Source: Massospora cicadina (taxonomy: Eukaryota > Entomophthoromycota > Entomophthoromycetes > Entomophthorales > Entomophthoraceae). Taken from it: a DNA stretch of 64,000 nt. The first letter of the stretch is position 1, and every line of letters starts with the position of its first letter. Of this stretch, positions 23,331 through 36,049 are shown piece after piece. The stretch is taken from contig JAKSZP010014931.1 in assembly GCA_022478985.1 (NCBI GenBank), positions 1 to 64,000 on the forward strand, read 5' to 3'. The position numbers and the translations under genes are program-made. The notes beneath the pieces were generated by a model. It had not been told where the DNA came from. It ran no database searches and worked only from the letters and a program-made list of their open reading frames with translations.

Positions 23331-24480
23331 TCCAGCTTATGTGTGCTCGCTGGTGCTTATGCCGCTGGAGCTTACAAAAGTTTAAATAAATTTTTGGAAC
23401 TAAGCACTAGTAAAAACTTGGGTTTTTATGGGTTTTTATTAGCAGCATGGGGTAAAAAGGGACTAATGATCCCTTTTGATATCCAACCAATCAGTATTTA
23501 AACTGTTTTGAGGGTTGGGGGAATTCAAGAATAGTTTCAGAATAGCTTTGAAGCATTCCAAATTAGGAAATATAGTATATTCTCCTATCAGATCATGGGA
23601 ATTTTGAGCTTACTTTTTGGTGAAATGATAGTTTGGGATGGGGCTTTGAGGAAGAATGTACCCAAGCGGTAATGTTTTGATGTACTTCAACCAATCACTG
23701 CTAGATAAAATATTTTCACCTTGGGGGACCTCCACCACGCCTATAGTGGGGGCAGCCCCGCATAGGTGCTTGGAAGGACCTGGTTGTAGTTGGGAGAGTA
23801 CCTTCTGATGGTTGCCACAAGGTCCCTCATGTGGTCAGAATAATCTGACCATTTGATTTTACATTAATTTCCTGTGAAGGTCTTATAATGGTGTTACCCA
23901 AATTAATGGGGTTCCACCGAGAATTGGCCAGGGTCTTTTGGCCAATATCCTTAAATCATTGTTATCCTTATTTAAATTGCATTTAGGTTCATCATTAACT
24001 CATAAATGGCTGAAATTTCCCCAGTTTGGCTGATTTTGACCCAAGACATTCTTCCTCTGCAGCTTATAGGGCATATGTCTGGCATAGGGCTGTCAATAAC
24101 TCCCACTTTAGTCTAAACAAAAACTTTGGCTACTGGCTGTTTGGAGATGCCATTCCACCAAAACTGCATGTTCAAGTAGCATCTTGGGCCATTTCACACA
24201 TGTTCAAAATTTCCATGGTGCAACGAACATGTTTTTGAAAAGCCCATTTACCTGAGGTAACTGAGGTCTCCCCAACAACCCACAGCAAGGTGCAATGCTA
24301 AGGTTGTGTGACTAGCACCAAATGACTCCATTTGCAAACCACTTTGAAAATATTCCCAATCACTCACCTATCCCATCCCTTGAATGCGTCACCCCCAGTC
24401 ATATACTCCTGAATAAAAATTAGAAATTAAAAAAAATTAAAATTAAAAATTATATACTCTTATAAAAGAAAATAATGAAT
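23331..24480. other. Unassigned TE-derived stretch with one small ORF
   Basis: No domain-bearing gene is seen. The stretch 23400-23480 resembles the LTR piece at 2045-2110 (shared AAAACTTGGG core and ACTA/GGG spacing). An open stretch at 24026-24238 reads YWLFGDAIPPKLHVQVASW, which has the feel of a LINE ORF2 C-terminal segment but cannot be assigned firmly. Confidence 0.35.
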
Positions 24481-24579
24481 GATGGCAGAATGCAAATTTC
24501 TTTCACTAAAGCTTACTAGGATGATGACCATGGAGAACCTGGCCAGCCTGAAACAAAACCAGACCTGATCCAGAATCTG

Positions 24580-26700
24580 ACAGGTTGAGACACCTGACGA
24601 CATCATTTTCAGTGACAGAAATAATCAAATGTGAAGTTGAGCAGTTTTACGGCGACCTCTTCCACCCTATTGAACCAGATAGCATGGCAACAAAAACTTT
24701 ACTAGCCCTGGATGAGCCAGCGCTCAGAGGATGCTCGCCTGCTGACAAGTATGATCTAGTCTCTGAGATCATGGTTAAGGTAAAATGGGCATATAAGTAT
24801 ATGCTAAAAGATAAAAGCCCAGACCCTGACAACATGTGAGTAAAAATGCTGAACACAATATGTGAGCAAGTGGTACCAGAACTTGCCCATCTTTTTAACC
24901 ACTATCTATCTCACAAGTGTCAAATCCCAGGGGGCCACAAAAACCAAGTTGTTCTTCTATAAAAAAGTTTCTCAGTGGCTCCTTTTGAACTGGCGCCCAA
25001 TTGCACTGTCAAACACCGATTTAAAAAAATCTCACATAAATCTTCATGGACCAACTGATGCATACCACCCTGCAGACCATCCACATGGCTAAAATAGCTT
25101 CTTTAAGGGGTGAACTATCTAGAAAAGTATCCAATAGGTTCAAAATGCCCTACAGGACGTGCGTGGTATTGAAATCAGCATTATCATATTTTTGGACATG
25201 GAGAAGGCTTATGATCAAGTAATGTGGTCATTCCTGAGGGTGCAATGAATGCCATCGGAATCCCCACCACCTTTATTAACTGGATTGATATGCTATACAC
25301 ATGCCTCACCACAAGAGTCATCCTGGCCACTGGCGTAAAGGAATTAATCCCAATTGGACAGGGTCTTCGCCAAGGCAATCCCATATACCTGATACTTTTA
25401 ACTTTTCCATGAACATCCTACTGGCAGCAGCAGAAGCAAATTTGCGGGGTATCTGCCACCCCAACCAGTACTTTATCAGATTGCAGGCATTTCCAGATGA
25501 TACTGCGGTGGGGATCAGTTCATAAAGTGACCTCCAAGGCGTCAATGAACTCCTCTCCCTGTACCAACAGGCATCAAATGCTAAAATCAGTATTGATAGG
25601 ATGATAGTTGTTAAAATAGGGAAGCTCCAATTCCCTCCACAATTATGTAAAAAGACCCATAGCTCCCACACTAATGTTCAATTATTTGGGTATCCTTTTC
25701 ACTGAATTGGGTCCAGCTGTTGAGGCGATGGAAAAAGCAGTTCTTTCCAGTAAGTTTTCTCAGATGGCCTATTGTAAACATGCCCAATTGAATATCAAAT
25801 GGAAGGTGCAAGCGCTAAATGTCTTCATACTCCCAAAACTTTGGTATGTGGCTCACATCCTATCACTGGTCAAGGCTTGGAAGGGAAAATCAAGTCGCTC
25901 ATCTGCACCTTACTGTGGTTTAAGGCCCACATGGCGTCAGTTAAACTGGACATCCTGTTTAAGTCCAAATGTGTAGGGGTATGGTATTACTGAATTTTGA
26001 GGTACATGCCCATTGGATCTGGGCCAAAGCTTTTTTACAGATGATGAAGTCACATATGCGCTGCTCAGTGTTAGTGTGGGGGTCAACTGGGCCTGAATCC
26101 AAGGGATCTACTGTGAATATCATTACAATTTTTAGGGAGTGGATGATGCATAAACCTACAACTACCCTTTAAGCGCCACCAACCCCATTATTGAAGTCTA
26201 TGCACTGGACGGTGATACTGGGCGTTGGTCATTCTCATATGTTTCTCATACCAATAATATGATATGATGAGACATTGAATTTCAGAGGGCAGCAATGGGC
26301 AAAGTTACTATGTGGGAGGAACGTAACTGGATAGGGAACAAATTTGCTGGTAAAGAAATTCAAGTCCTTAATAAAGATTCACTGATCATTATTGGGGGAC
26401 ACCTCCTGATAGCACCTCCAAAACTGCACTCTTGCCCCAAAATCCTTAATGACTTGGTAAAGGAAGGATATGACACCAATTATAACCTCAAGAAGTTGGT
26501 TATGGGACTCAATAACAAACTTGTAACCTCCAACCAACGCTCTGCCATCTGAAGGATTTTACATAGAGCAATAAAAACAGGAAAACACTGCATCCCAGGG
26601 TACCACTACAATAAATGCCTGGTATGCGCCAAATTTGAGGCGGATATTGCCCACTGGTATTTTGATGCAGTATGTTAAAAAAGAGATTGGTCTATCATGA
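24580..26700 (+). pseudogene. LINE ORF2 remnant: RT and C-terminal CCHC domain
   Basis: Readable blocks are EVEQFYGDLFHP, the YMLKDKSPDPDN block (LINE RTs usually have KAPGPDGI), an interrupted FLDMEKAYD at about 25190-25215, GLRQGNP near 25365, then AFPDDTAVGIS (FADDT with A-to-P). The late domain has LFKSKC, SHMRCSVLVWG and HYNKCLVCAKFEADIAH with the spacing of the LINE C-terminal zinc domain. Many TGA and TAA stops break the frame. The protein would have copied LINE RNA at a nicked target. Confidence 0.8.
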
Positions 26701-27165
26701 GGCTACTGCTATCTGGTAAGCATCAGCAACTGGATATACACCCTTCTTAAGACCTCTTATTTGCTAAGAAAATTAGTAATCAGCTTATCTAACTTTGAGC
26801 CTTCCTATAACATTATTTTATATGGGTCATACACTCAGCAATTATGGCCAATAATTGAGCCTCAAGAGCCCCCATTACATAGTAATGATGCACAAGATAC
26901 TTGGATTTTCTTTACCAGTTCAAATAGATCTCTAAATTTTTGTGAAAAATAACCAGATGCTTTCAAGCCTCAAAATTTTCTTTTGCACCTGTATCACTCA
27001 TCAAACGCAATGAATCCACATTTATACTGAAGATTAAATGGCGTGTAAGAAAGCTGTCATTTAAACCATGGCTAGCAGAGACAATTGCTGACCAGGAATG
27101 GTTGGTGATGCTACCCTACTAGCGCGCCTGTTTCCAGTTTTTTATCTCATCATCCAAAATCTCCG

Positions 27166-27183
27166 TTTCTTTTATCCCTCTTT
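27166..27183 (+). repeat. Target-site duplication, left copy
   Basis: TTTCTTTTATCCCTCTTT. The partner is TTTCTTCTATCCCTCTTT at 33251-33268, with one transition. The exact right edge is ambiguous because it abuts the inserted LINE's T-run (A-tail on the minus strand). Confidence 0.85.
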
Positions 27184-27250
27184 TTTTAGTACTAGATGGT
27201 CCCAACCCAAGGGGGGATTCATCGATGTTTATTGAATTACGCCTGGGCTC

Positions 27251-30200
27251 CTAAGAGCCTGAGGCGAGGGAAGGGGAGGGAGGAGGCATCGAGAAAGGGA
27301 GGGGGGTTTGCGCGCCAGAGCCGTGCTGCAGTGACAACTGAGCGGGGAGGGAAGGCGACATAGTGCAGACCTTCAGGGCCATCTCAAAGTGTACCTGAAA
27401 GTGGGTGATCATGTGTGGAAGGGTCCACACCTGCTGGTCAAAGGCAGCACGAAGGAAGGAGTTATGGATGGTCCAGATGGCTGTGGCATAGGCGAGGACA
27501 CGGAGGGGTCGGTGGCAACCAGGCAATGTCTGCTCAAACATGAGTTCTTGCACAAGGTGTCCAGACCAGGGCTGAGCATGGAGGAGCGCGCGGGCCTTTG
27601 GCCAAAATGCGGCGACACCTGGACAGGTGAAAAAATGATGGAGGTGGGAGTCAATAGGCTCCACACAGCGGGGGCAGCTTCGGTGCTGAAAGGTAGGGCC
27701 AGTCCAGTCCCCTGTCCTGTATGAACAGTGGAGCACCCTCCATAAGGTGTTGGACACCTTTGCTGACAGGATAGGGTGATAGACGTCCTTCCACAATTCC
27801 TTAAGGTCAAATCTCACGGAGGGAGGGAGGAGCTCAAGTAGTCTTGGGCGGATGGGAGGACGATCTTGGGGGTTGAGGCGAGTTGTGACAACTTGTCCAT
27901 TGTGCACAATTGCATGGCGACGTGGGCTGAGGCCAGGGCCTTCCCTTATGTATGGGAAGGCATGGTGGATCCGCGCGCCTACTCGTTTCAGGGCAAGGAG
28001 AGCCTGGTTCCAGTAGGGGGATGAGGATGGTTTTAGGCGATGGCCTGGGTGGTTTGTGAGCCACTCCCCTAATGAGGTCAGAGATGCTCTAGGAAGACCC
28101 AGAGCTGCTGACACTGACTGGCGGAGGGCGGGCGCCCATTGGGGCATGGGGGTCGCGTCCCAGCAGACAATCGGCCATAGGAACTTCAGGAAGATTGTGG
28201 TGGCATGGGATCGCGTGTCCAGAAGCCCTAGGCCCCTTCATTGCAGGGTCGGGCAATGGTTGAGAGGGCCATTGGTGGATGGTTTGAGCCCCAGATCCAA
28301 CAGCGGAGGAGTACATTGAGCCGCGTATAAAAGGCATCTGTGAATGGGCAGACGTGCGCTAGGAACCAGACTTTGGAGAGGAGGAACACATTGGCCATCA
28401 GAGCTCGACCCTGGGGGTGATGTGCCGCTGGTTCCAGCTGGCAATCCTGGAGTTAACTGCTGCGAGGAGCAAGTCCTCATTGGCTTTTAGCGCAACTCCT
28501 TGTTGGTTGGTGAGAACGCCCAGGTGACGGAAGATACCGCGCTCAGGTTCAATACCAAATGGTGGGGGGAAGGTGGGGGAGCCGACCTGTATAACTGTTG
28601 TCTTGGAGGTGTTGACCATGGCGTTGGACGCCTTGGTGTACCTCTCAATGGTCACAGCAGCGAGGGCAACATCCCCAGGGCAGCCAAATGCAATGGCAGT
28701 GTCATCTGCAAATGCCATGGTGCGTGTGGGGGCTTTACCTGGGACCAGAATCCCTGTTAGCTTGTCCTGTAAGGAGGTCAAGAGGGGGTCAAGGGTGATG
28801 TTAAAAAGGATAGGGCTCAGGGGGTCCCCTTGCCGGAGACCTTGTCCAACTGGTACTGCCACTGTAAAACCCATTGGCGCCAGGACTCTGGTGTGGAGCT
28901 GGTCATAGAGCGCTGATATCCAGTGCCTAGCTGCGGGTGGGAGATGGAAGCGGGCCAGGGAAGCATCAATATACTTCCAGGCTACCCGATCATATGCTTT
29001 CTCCATATCCAGGAGAGCCACAAAGCCATTCACCTTACGAGAGTTAGCAGTCAAAGTCACGTGAAGGTCATTATAGTTGTCCCATAACGACCTCCCCGGA
29101 ATAAAACCGTGCTGGGATGGGGAGAGGCGAGGTGACACCCATTTGGTGATGCGGTTGGCCAGAAGCTTCGTGAAGAGCTTGTGGTCTGTGTTGATCAACG
29201 CTATGGGGCGCCAGTTCGCCAGGTTCTCACGGTCTGACTTCTTGTGAATGAGGGTCGTGATTGAGCCTCTGGAGTCGGGGAGGACCTCGCCATTCACTAA
29301 GAGTGCAGCGAAGAGGTCGCGGAGGGTTCTGGCTGTCACTGCATGTTCCAGAAGGTACACCTCGAAGGGTATTCCATCTGGGCCTGGGGCTTTAGGCCGT
29401 GGGGATTTCAGAAGGGTTTCCATCACCTCCTGGATGGAAATAGGCGCCAGTAGAGCCTCATCAGCCCGTGGGTCAATGGGCGGCTCTGGAGCCCGCCACA
29501 GGAAGTCTTGGATGTCCGATGGGTCCACCTGGGTGGCATGGAAGAGGCTGGAGTAGAAGCGGTGTAGTTCCTGCGTGATTTCCTCCTTATCTGAAGTAGT
29601 TGTAGTTCCAATCTTCAGTGCAGTAATATCCTGCGCTGTTGACCGGGCTTTCTGTTTCTGAAAGAAGAAGCGGGTGGGGCGTTCCCATTGAGCATAGTAA
29701 CGAGATGTTGTAAAGTTTGCTTCCCGTTCTTCCTGCAGTGCGAGCACCAAGCGGAGTGCTTCCTGCGCCGCTTCCCAGTCTTCCAACCATCTTGGAGAGG
29801 GCGAAGGCTGGCAGTTTCGCTCTAGATGTCTGATTCTGGCTTCCGCCCTTTTGACTCTGGCGCGAGCTGCAGTCATCTGGGCTTTGGCACAGTTGTAAGC
29901 AATGCGGGTGATGCCCTCCTTGGTCACCGCCCATCTAGCCTTGTGGTCAAGCAGGTGGGGTGGGGGAGGTGAGAGTCTCCCGGATGGTCATAGACAGCTT
30001 CTCCTTAGTGAAGGGGTTGTTGAGAAGAGCTGGGGCAACCCTAGGCCAGAACCTACGCGACGGTCTAAGTGTGGTGGTGAGGACAACGGTGAGTGACCTG
30101 TGATCACTCAGATGGTTGTCACGAGAGATGGGAGAGGAGACTCGGCCAATTAGCAGGGGGCCAATCAGTGCCATATTTATGCGTGACGCTGACTGGAAAG

Positions 30201-30780
30201 CTCCTCCATCATACTGGATCCTAGTCATGCAACCTAGGCCAGACGCGGAGGGTGGAAGCGCATTTATAAAGCCACTCAGGCGAAGGAAATCCTGGAGGCG
30301 ATTTGATCCAGGGCGTTCCTTTGCTGCAGGGGGGTAAGAGTCACGGACGCGACTTATGGTTGTGTTGAAATCTCCTAAGAGGACTGTATTCCGTGGGAGA
30401 TTGAGTTGGAGGAGCTCTTCCAAGAGCCGATTTTGCTCCTGACTTGCATTAGACAGGTAGATGCTTGCAGCGAAGAAGGAGAAGTCAGGAGTGGTGAGTT
30501 TGGCCAGTATGAGGCGGCCACCTAGATATTGTGAAAAAGAATGGGTTTTAACCCGAGGATTCAAAACAATAAGGGCAGCATGGTTTGTCCAGAAGGAGTT
30601 GCCTCCAAACTGTTCATTCCATGCAGATTGTTCGTGGGGGAGGATATGGGGCTCCTGGACAGCAGCGATGTCAATTTGTGCTGACCTGAAGTTTTGGAGG
30701 AGGTGGGCTCTCCGCTTAAAGTCCCGCAACCCATTTGCATTGATGGATTGCAGGGCCAGGGTGCTGCCATGGGGACTCAT
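27251..30780 (-). CDS. LINE ORF2: AP endonuclease, reverse transcriptase, C-terminal zinc domain
   Basis: Starts MSPHGSTLALQSINANGLRD at 30780. EN motifs in order are SINANGL, AAVQEPH, GDFNTTISR and SDHRSL. After a shift in the G-runs at 29957-29966, RT follows with KAPGPDGIPFE, NWRPIALINTDHKL, FIPGRSLWDN, LDMEKAYDRV, GQGLRQGDPLSPILFN and the catalytic AFADDTAIAF. After shifts at 28413-28417 and 28233-28236 come a linker and CPRCVEPIDSHLHHFFTC, the C-terminal CCHC domain. No RNase H is seen. It nicks DNA and primes reverse transcription. The three breaks are single-base and lie in runs; apart from these the frame has no other nonsense codon. Confidence 0.93.
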
Positions 30781-33162
30781 AGCTGTTCCCCTCCATGTCC
30801 TGGGGGTTGCCAGCGCTTAAACCTGCTGCTGTGAGGCGGCTAGTTTTGAGTCCTTTAGCTTGACTATTAGCTGCAATCCGTGAGGAGCGTCGAGGGTTCT
30901 GAGGGGAAGGAGAGGGTGGGGGGGCGGAGGACCCAGTAAGCCAGCCTAGGATGCTGCCCCCGCTCCGTTGCAGGGGAAGGACCTGAGGGTGCTCAATGGT
31001 GACCTCCGCGGTGTCCCCATTTGATGAGTCTGAGTCCATATTCACTTCCTCCAACACTGCAAAGGATCCGCGCGAAATGGACTGTGGGGTTGGGGTAGGA
31101 CTCTTTGAGGTGGCACTTCTACCGCAGGCCGCGGGTTGCCAGTCCATGCTGGTGGGCATAGCTCCATTGGGAGCTGAGGGTTGATGCGATAAATCGCTGG
31201 TGGAGGTTGGTGGGGGTGCCGCGGAGCCCTGAGTGGGGTGGCTGACGAGGGGCACCCTGTGGGAGATGCCTTGCGTTTGGTGAGAGAGGGAGTTGACTCT
31301 GGGAGATTGGAGGGGGTGCCCATTGGAAGGGGGGCATGAGCGCGAAGGTATCCCATACCAATAGTGGGGTTAGCTGTTTTAACTGCTAGGTGTAAGGCCT
31401 CAGGGGACAGGTCTTTAACGGGAACCCATTGTGTGGGTTGTGGAATTGCTGCTGCAGCTACGTGGGATCATTTTTGGCCTGGTTTAGGCCCCTGGGTGGT
31501 GGCTAAGAGGGCTTGTTTTCGAGCTGTGCAGCCACTATACAAGTGTCCAAGGGCGTTACACCATGAACACCGGGGGCGCGCCTGATCAGGGTCGACAAAA
31601 AAGATCTCAGGGCATGCCCCAACTACTGCCACACGAGGAATAACCTCAATGTTGCGGGATACAGTGGGGGAGGGGATGAATGACGCCCTAGCAGTGCGAG
31701 CTCTTTGAGTGGGAGCATAGTAAGAGGGGACGCTAAAGTCCACTGAAAGAACAGACCCAAACTCCATTAAACCACGATGGAGTGCCAGTTTAAGAGACTC
31801 AAGATCAACAGTTGTTGGTAGGTTGGTAAAAGTAACCCACGAAATTTTCTCCAGGTGAGAGCGTGTGTGGGAGATGCAAAGAGATCCGCGTGGAATAATG
31901 ACCTGGAGGGTGGCAGCATGGTCAGCAAGGGCAGCTTCAGTGAAGCCCACATCGATGTAGTGGCCCTCCACTGATTCATGGATGGTGGTGTTAATTGGGA
32001 ATGTCTCCGCAATCGCTGAAAAGTATGAGAAGTAATCCTCTGTATAGAATTCAACAGGGTTATGCCCATAATAAAGCCAAATTGTGTGGGAGAGGGTTAA
32101 GCGAGGTAGAGCTTTTTGCGCTCTAGTTTCGGCCCATTTCTTCTTAACATCAGCAATAAATGCCACTTCACGGGGATCAGCTTTGGGTAGCGTTGGTGCC
32201 AGAGGTTTTTGCCACGCCCCAGTGGCTCCTTTGGTACGTTTGTGTTTGCTTTGGGCTGCAATTGCGGGTTGAGTGTGAGCTGATGGTTTGGACAAGTTTG
32301 CAGAGTTCCCTTGTTGCTGGAATGTTACAGCAGTTGCTGGCGTCATATTAAATTGAGGGGCGGTTTGTTGGGCCTCGCTAAATTGGGGAGGCCCATCCAG
32401 ATTGGAATTAACTCCAGCCAGTTGGAAGGAGGGAGATGTTTCATCACCATCCCAATCTATTTGGGTAAATTCAGCCCGAGTATTTGCTGTGATTTTGTGG
32501 GCAAAACTCACTGGCTGATTGGTGAATTGGTCGTTTTCAGCATATGGAGATAAAGTGCTGACTTGAGAAATGCCGATTATGGGGTTTAAATGGGACGGGT
32601 GAGATTGGAACTGGTGTGAAGTTCCAAAATTCGAACCATTTGAATCCTCATTGGGAAGAGTAGATTGTCCCAATTTGGTGCTTAGTGAACCAGAATGTGC
32701 GGCTAATCCAACCTTACATCTGAGGATTTGGGGGCCAGGTAGCTGGGTTTCGCCCCTCATGGAGGGAGCCAGAAACACGGCGTCAGCAATAATAGATGGG
32801 GCTGAATTAGCTGACACAATGGGTGAGGTGAATGCCTGGATGGGCTGAGTTGCATTCAACTGAGCAGACGCCATTAAAACAGCGTGGGTGATGGCCTCCT
32901 TGGTTGGAGGGGGCCCAGTGGGTTGGTGGGAGGCAGCGCACACAGAGCTGTTAGGCGTGCAGGTTGCAGAAGTGCGATCAGGTGAACTGGCACTAGTTGG
33001 AGTAGCTCCAGGTTGGGGGGTGGTGCCTGCTTTCATGGCTGCTGCTTGAGAGCGGGTGATTCTGGTTGACCCTGAGGTGGGTAACTGAGGGTTGCTTCGT
33101 TTGGGGGTGGTGCTGGCTCATTTAGCATAGCCTGCGGGTTCTTTTGTGGGGTTTCTCGCCAT
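30716..33162 (-). CDS. LINE ORF1 (RNA-binding protein with CCHC knuckle), two TGA codons
   Basis: The minus-strand ATG at 33162-33160 opens a frame interrupted after 14 codons by TGA (33120-33118). A long open part follows to TGA at 31470-31468, then an open extension to about 31300. There a one-base shift leads into the frame ending at 30716, which overlaps the ORF2 start by 65 bp. Features are a Pro/Ser/Gln-rich N-terminus, a central folded region (about 32130-31700) resembling the RRM-like part of other LINE ORF1s, then CSWCNALGHLYSGC, an intact C-X2-C-X4-H-X4-C knuckle. The last part is acidic then basic. Both TGAs could be C-to-T changes from CGA. Confidence 0.8.
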
Positions 33163-33250
33163 ATTTGCTAATAGTTTTTGTAAATCTCTTTAGTGGAGCT
33201 AAATTTCAGGCTGAATTGATTTTTGAAAAGTGATGCTTAGCAGAAAGAGA

Positions 33251-33268
33251 TTTCTTCTATCCCTCTTT
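33251..33268 (+). repeat. Target-site duplication, right copy
   Basis: TTTCTTCTATCCCTCTTT, the partner of 27166-27183. It marks the 5' end of the inserted minus-strand LINE. Confidence 0.85.
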
Positions 33269-33319
33269 ATTAATTTATAATTTAATTTTTTAATAAAGGT
33301 ATGGAGTTATAAAAAAATT

Positions 33320-34260
33320 GGACCAATTCTTACAAAGGTAAAATGTGACCTAAGTTGGAGCATTCTCTCTTTTTCTGAAAAAGAAGCTCATCCAATTTTG
33401 GTCTATTTGTTTCAGAGTTATGTGTGAACAAAAATAGAAAAAAACAATATATATATAGGCCAAACTAAGAACCTTCTCCTTTTTCAAAGTTGGTTAAAAA
33501 CACTTTCACTGAATGACTAACTGAATGGCCAACTGATTAACTGACTGACTGAAATCTGAAACCTTTGAGTCTGATAGGTTTAATCTATTTGGTCAAGTGG
33601 GGAGAGTTGGTGAATAGCATCAAACCTGAAACTATTAAATCTGATAAGTTCAAACTATTTGGGCGAGTGGGTGAGAATTGGAAAAAAAAATCATCAACTT
33701 TCTCACCCAAAACTAAACAAAAATCAATGTAAAAGTTTTAAATAGATTATTATAAATTATTAAATAGATTGTTAAGTATATTTATGATAACCAGCTCACC
33801 AGTCACTAGGAAATCAGCTTAACTCTTAGTCCAAGTGGCTCAAACGTAGTTCTGGAAAAGCCTTTAGGCTCTCAGTGTGAGCTCATAAACCTGAGCAACG
33901 CTATTTAACTCCTCTTGTACTTACTAAATTGTGGTCATATATTGGACTAATAGTTAGAAAAGCAAAATGTTTTCTAAATTGGAGAAACCTCTTTTTTTTG
34001 AAAGAGGATCATCCAAATTGTTTCAGTAGTTTCAGAGTTATGCATGAACAATCATAGAAAAAACATACATACAGGTCAAATTGAGAGCCTACTCATTTTT
34101 AGAAGTCAGTTAAAAAAGAGAAGGTTATCTATTCACTCACAAATTTTTTACTTTCCTTTGTATGTTTTGTTAATTCATAACTCTGAAAATACTGGACCAA
34201 TTTGGATGACCTTCTTTTTCAAAAAAGAGGATGGTTAAACTTAGGTCCTATTTTTTAAGT
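33320..34260. repeat. Helitron-derived debris with a foldback
   Basis: No gene. Three related blocks contain the phrase CAGAGTTATG(T/C)(G/A)TGAACAA or its complement: 33300-33480 and 33940-34120 in one orientation, 34120-34260 in the other. The last two form an inverted repeat. Similar sequence sits inside the minus-strand Helitron near 48100-48290 (GCGCGAACAAACATGG). The block 33790-33917 matches, in the other orientation, 61680-61810 and 62100-62230. A plausible decayed Helitron end CTTG lies at 33914-33917. Confidence 0.55.
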
Positions 34261-35590
34261 ATTGGTCCAGTTTCTGACTTTAAGTTAGTAAGTATATTAA
34301 AATGTACTTGAAGCAATGGATTTCAATTGTGAGAATATTCAGTGCTGGTGTCAGATTCTAGTGGTTGACTCAAAAATAAACTTTTGACAACTATCAGATC
34401 AGGCTGATTACCCTTTCAACGCTTTTGCTAACACTTATACTCTCACCTCAAAGCCTATTGCAATTATATAATTCAGGCTGAATATATCAATGTCAATTCA
34501 ATCAAGTATTTTATCAAAACACTTGGGCTGGATATGCTCACATATTATATCCAATTTCTATGCATCAAATCTCAGCAATTGGTCCCAATTATTGGGAACA
34601 CAATCAACTAACTTGTATACAAAATCTTTTGGGACTGATCTAAAGTTAATATCTAAAAATCCCATGGACCATCAGATGAACAAAAAATGTATTCAATTTT
34701 CTGCCCTAGGGTGTAATTCATATGTCAATCTGTGTAATTGGCATGATAGCACTTGCACATGAACTACCCAAAAGGGAGTATCTAGTGCTATCAAGGGAGA
34801 GGCCTGCTGACGTCCTGATTAGGGGTACATCATCTACTTCAATTGAAGAAAGAATTTCGCAGAAGGTGTATTTTGTCAGCAGTATGAAAAAACTCAAATT
34901 AAGAAGATCTTAGGACAACTTTACATGCTTTTATTGCAATTTTTGTACCTGTAATTCTCCCAATTTTGAGAGTATTTTGCCACCAATAAACCTAAGAAAA
35001 GGTTTCAGTTGTATCAGTTCAAGGGCCAAACTGAGGTGGTAAAATATCTGTTAAAATTTTGTACTCAAATGTGGCCAGGAGATGCCCTAGAGTTATAAAT
35101 ACTGGCGCCTGGCCTAATGACTAATTATCTAATAAATAGCTTAAATAAAAGTTATATTTCTTTTATCTCTTTCCTGGTTTTCTCATTTGAATCCTTTCTT
35201 TGGAGAAAGTGTCAACAAGCTGGATACTCCTAATCTGCAGCTTATATATCTTACTGCCTTGAAAGAAGTTCCCAAACATGAAGGGAAAATTATGCCCAAA
35301 ATCAGCTGGAAGAGTCAGGACAATTATAATAGGCCTAGTGAGTTTTTGAATGGTCCAAATATTGTAAACTACAGGCACTATCAAGGATCAATCTATGGAA
35401 CTTCATCCCAAATAAATGTGCAGGATAATAATAAACAAGCAAGCAATCCTTGGATTCTTAAAGCTGGATAAACTTAATTCTGGCAAAAGTGAAATGATAG
35501 CTTCAAAGCAACTTTTGACATATATCCTATAGCTAGGGTAGTTAAAAATCCAAGCAAGTATGAGATTATAGCAGGGCAAACTTAAATTAT
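34261..35590 (+). other. Possible LTR with short ORF; otherwise unassigned
   Basis: TATAAATACTGG at about 35094 and AATAAAAGTT near 35142 sit in U3/R order, followed by a 95-codon ORF at 35187-35471 (MNPFFGESVNKLDTPN). This may be a copia-like LTR and gag start, but no matching second LTR or domain was found. Another open stretch at 34490-34762 shows no known domain. Confidence 0.3.
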
Positions 35591-35599
35591 TAGATGCCT

Positions 35600-35880
35600 A
35601 CTGTTTTTATATAATTTACCTAATAAACTCAACTAAATTTGCTAAAATTAATTAATGCAGATGGCAATCAGGAAATTTAGCATAGATTGACCAATAAAAG
35701 TATCTTGATTTAATAAAATGAATTATTGTTAATGGCAATCAGTAAATTTAGTATAATTTGATCAATAAAATCAATTAAAGTTAATAAAATAATTTATTAT
35801 AGATACTGATCAGTAAATTTAGCATAGTTTAAGCAATAAATCAACTAAATTCTTAAAATAAATTTATTAGTATATTTGTT
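35600..35880 (+). repeat. Tandem repeat, period about 71 bp, four imperfect units
   Basis: Units begin near 35604, 35673, 35744 and 35814 around a core AAATTTAG(C/T)ATA, with spacers rich in AATAAA. The last three units align best (steps of 71 and 70 bp). It is AT-rich and non-coding. Confidence 0.7.
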
Positions 35881-36049
35881 AATGAGATACTATATATAAT
35901 ATATATAAAGTAAATAAGTAGGTGACCTTGAGACAAATATAACACTGTCTTTTAGCCTGTGCTGGTTTTGAACTTGTGTCAATCAAAACCCAACCCAAAT
36001 GAATCAGGAACCAAACCAACCATACTACCACTCCTCAATATATATCATA

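Larger units (their letters stand above)
27184..33250 (-). mobile_element. Full-length APE-type LINE (family A), nearly intact
   Basis: A 6.07-kb minus-strand non-LTR retrotransposon with 5'UTR, ORF1, ORF2 and an A-tailed 3' end (...CCATCTAGTACTAAAAAAA on the minus strand). It is flanked by the 18-bp duplication. It is clearly more GC-rich than its surroundings. ORF2 has intact catalytic motifs. The damage is two TGA codons in ORF1 and a few single-base changes in C/G runs. Two tiny copies of its 3' tail occur at 36924-36944 and 36960-37008. The clade (Tad1/I-like) is not resolved by eye. Confidence 0.93.
24480..33310 (+). mobile_element. 5'-truncated LINE (family B), 3'UTR split by another LINE
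   Basis: RT and C-terminal domain remnants run from about 24580 to 26960, followed by a 3'UTR to 27183. The UTR resumes at 33251 and ends with the tail TAATAAAGGTATGGAGTTAT at 33291-33310. This tail is nearly the one ending the LINE at 37368-44685. Everything from 27184 to 33250 is a later insertion flanked by an 18-bp duplication. The 5' end is missing. Confidence 0.8.

Noticed and set aside
28500..29556. Long plus-strand ORFs opposite the LINE
   Set aside because: They are shadows of ORF2 on the minus strand in GC-rich DNA, with no domain sense.
34490..35471. Host protein-coding gene
   Set aside because: Short ORFs without domains, next to LTR-like promoter and poly(A) signals; cannot be supported.
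35600..35880. CRISPR-like array
   Set aside because: Units are imperfect throughout, with no conserved repeat/variable spacer structure, in a eukaryotic TE region.
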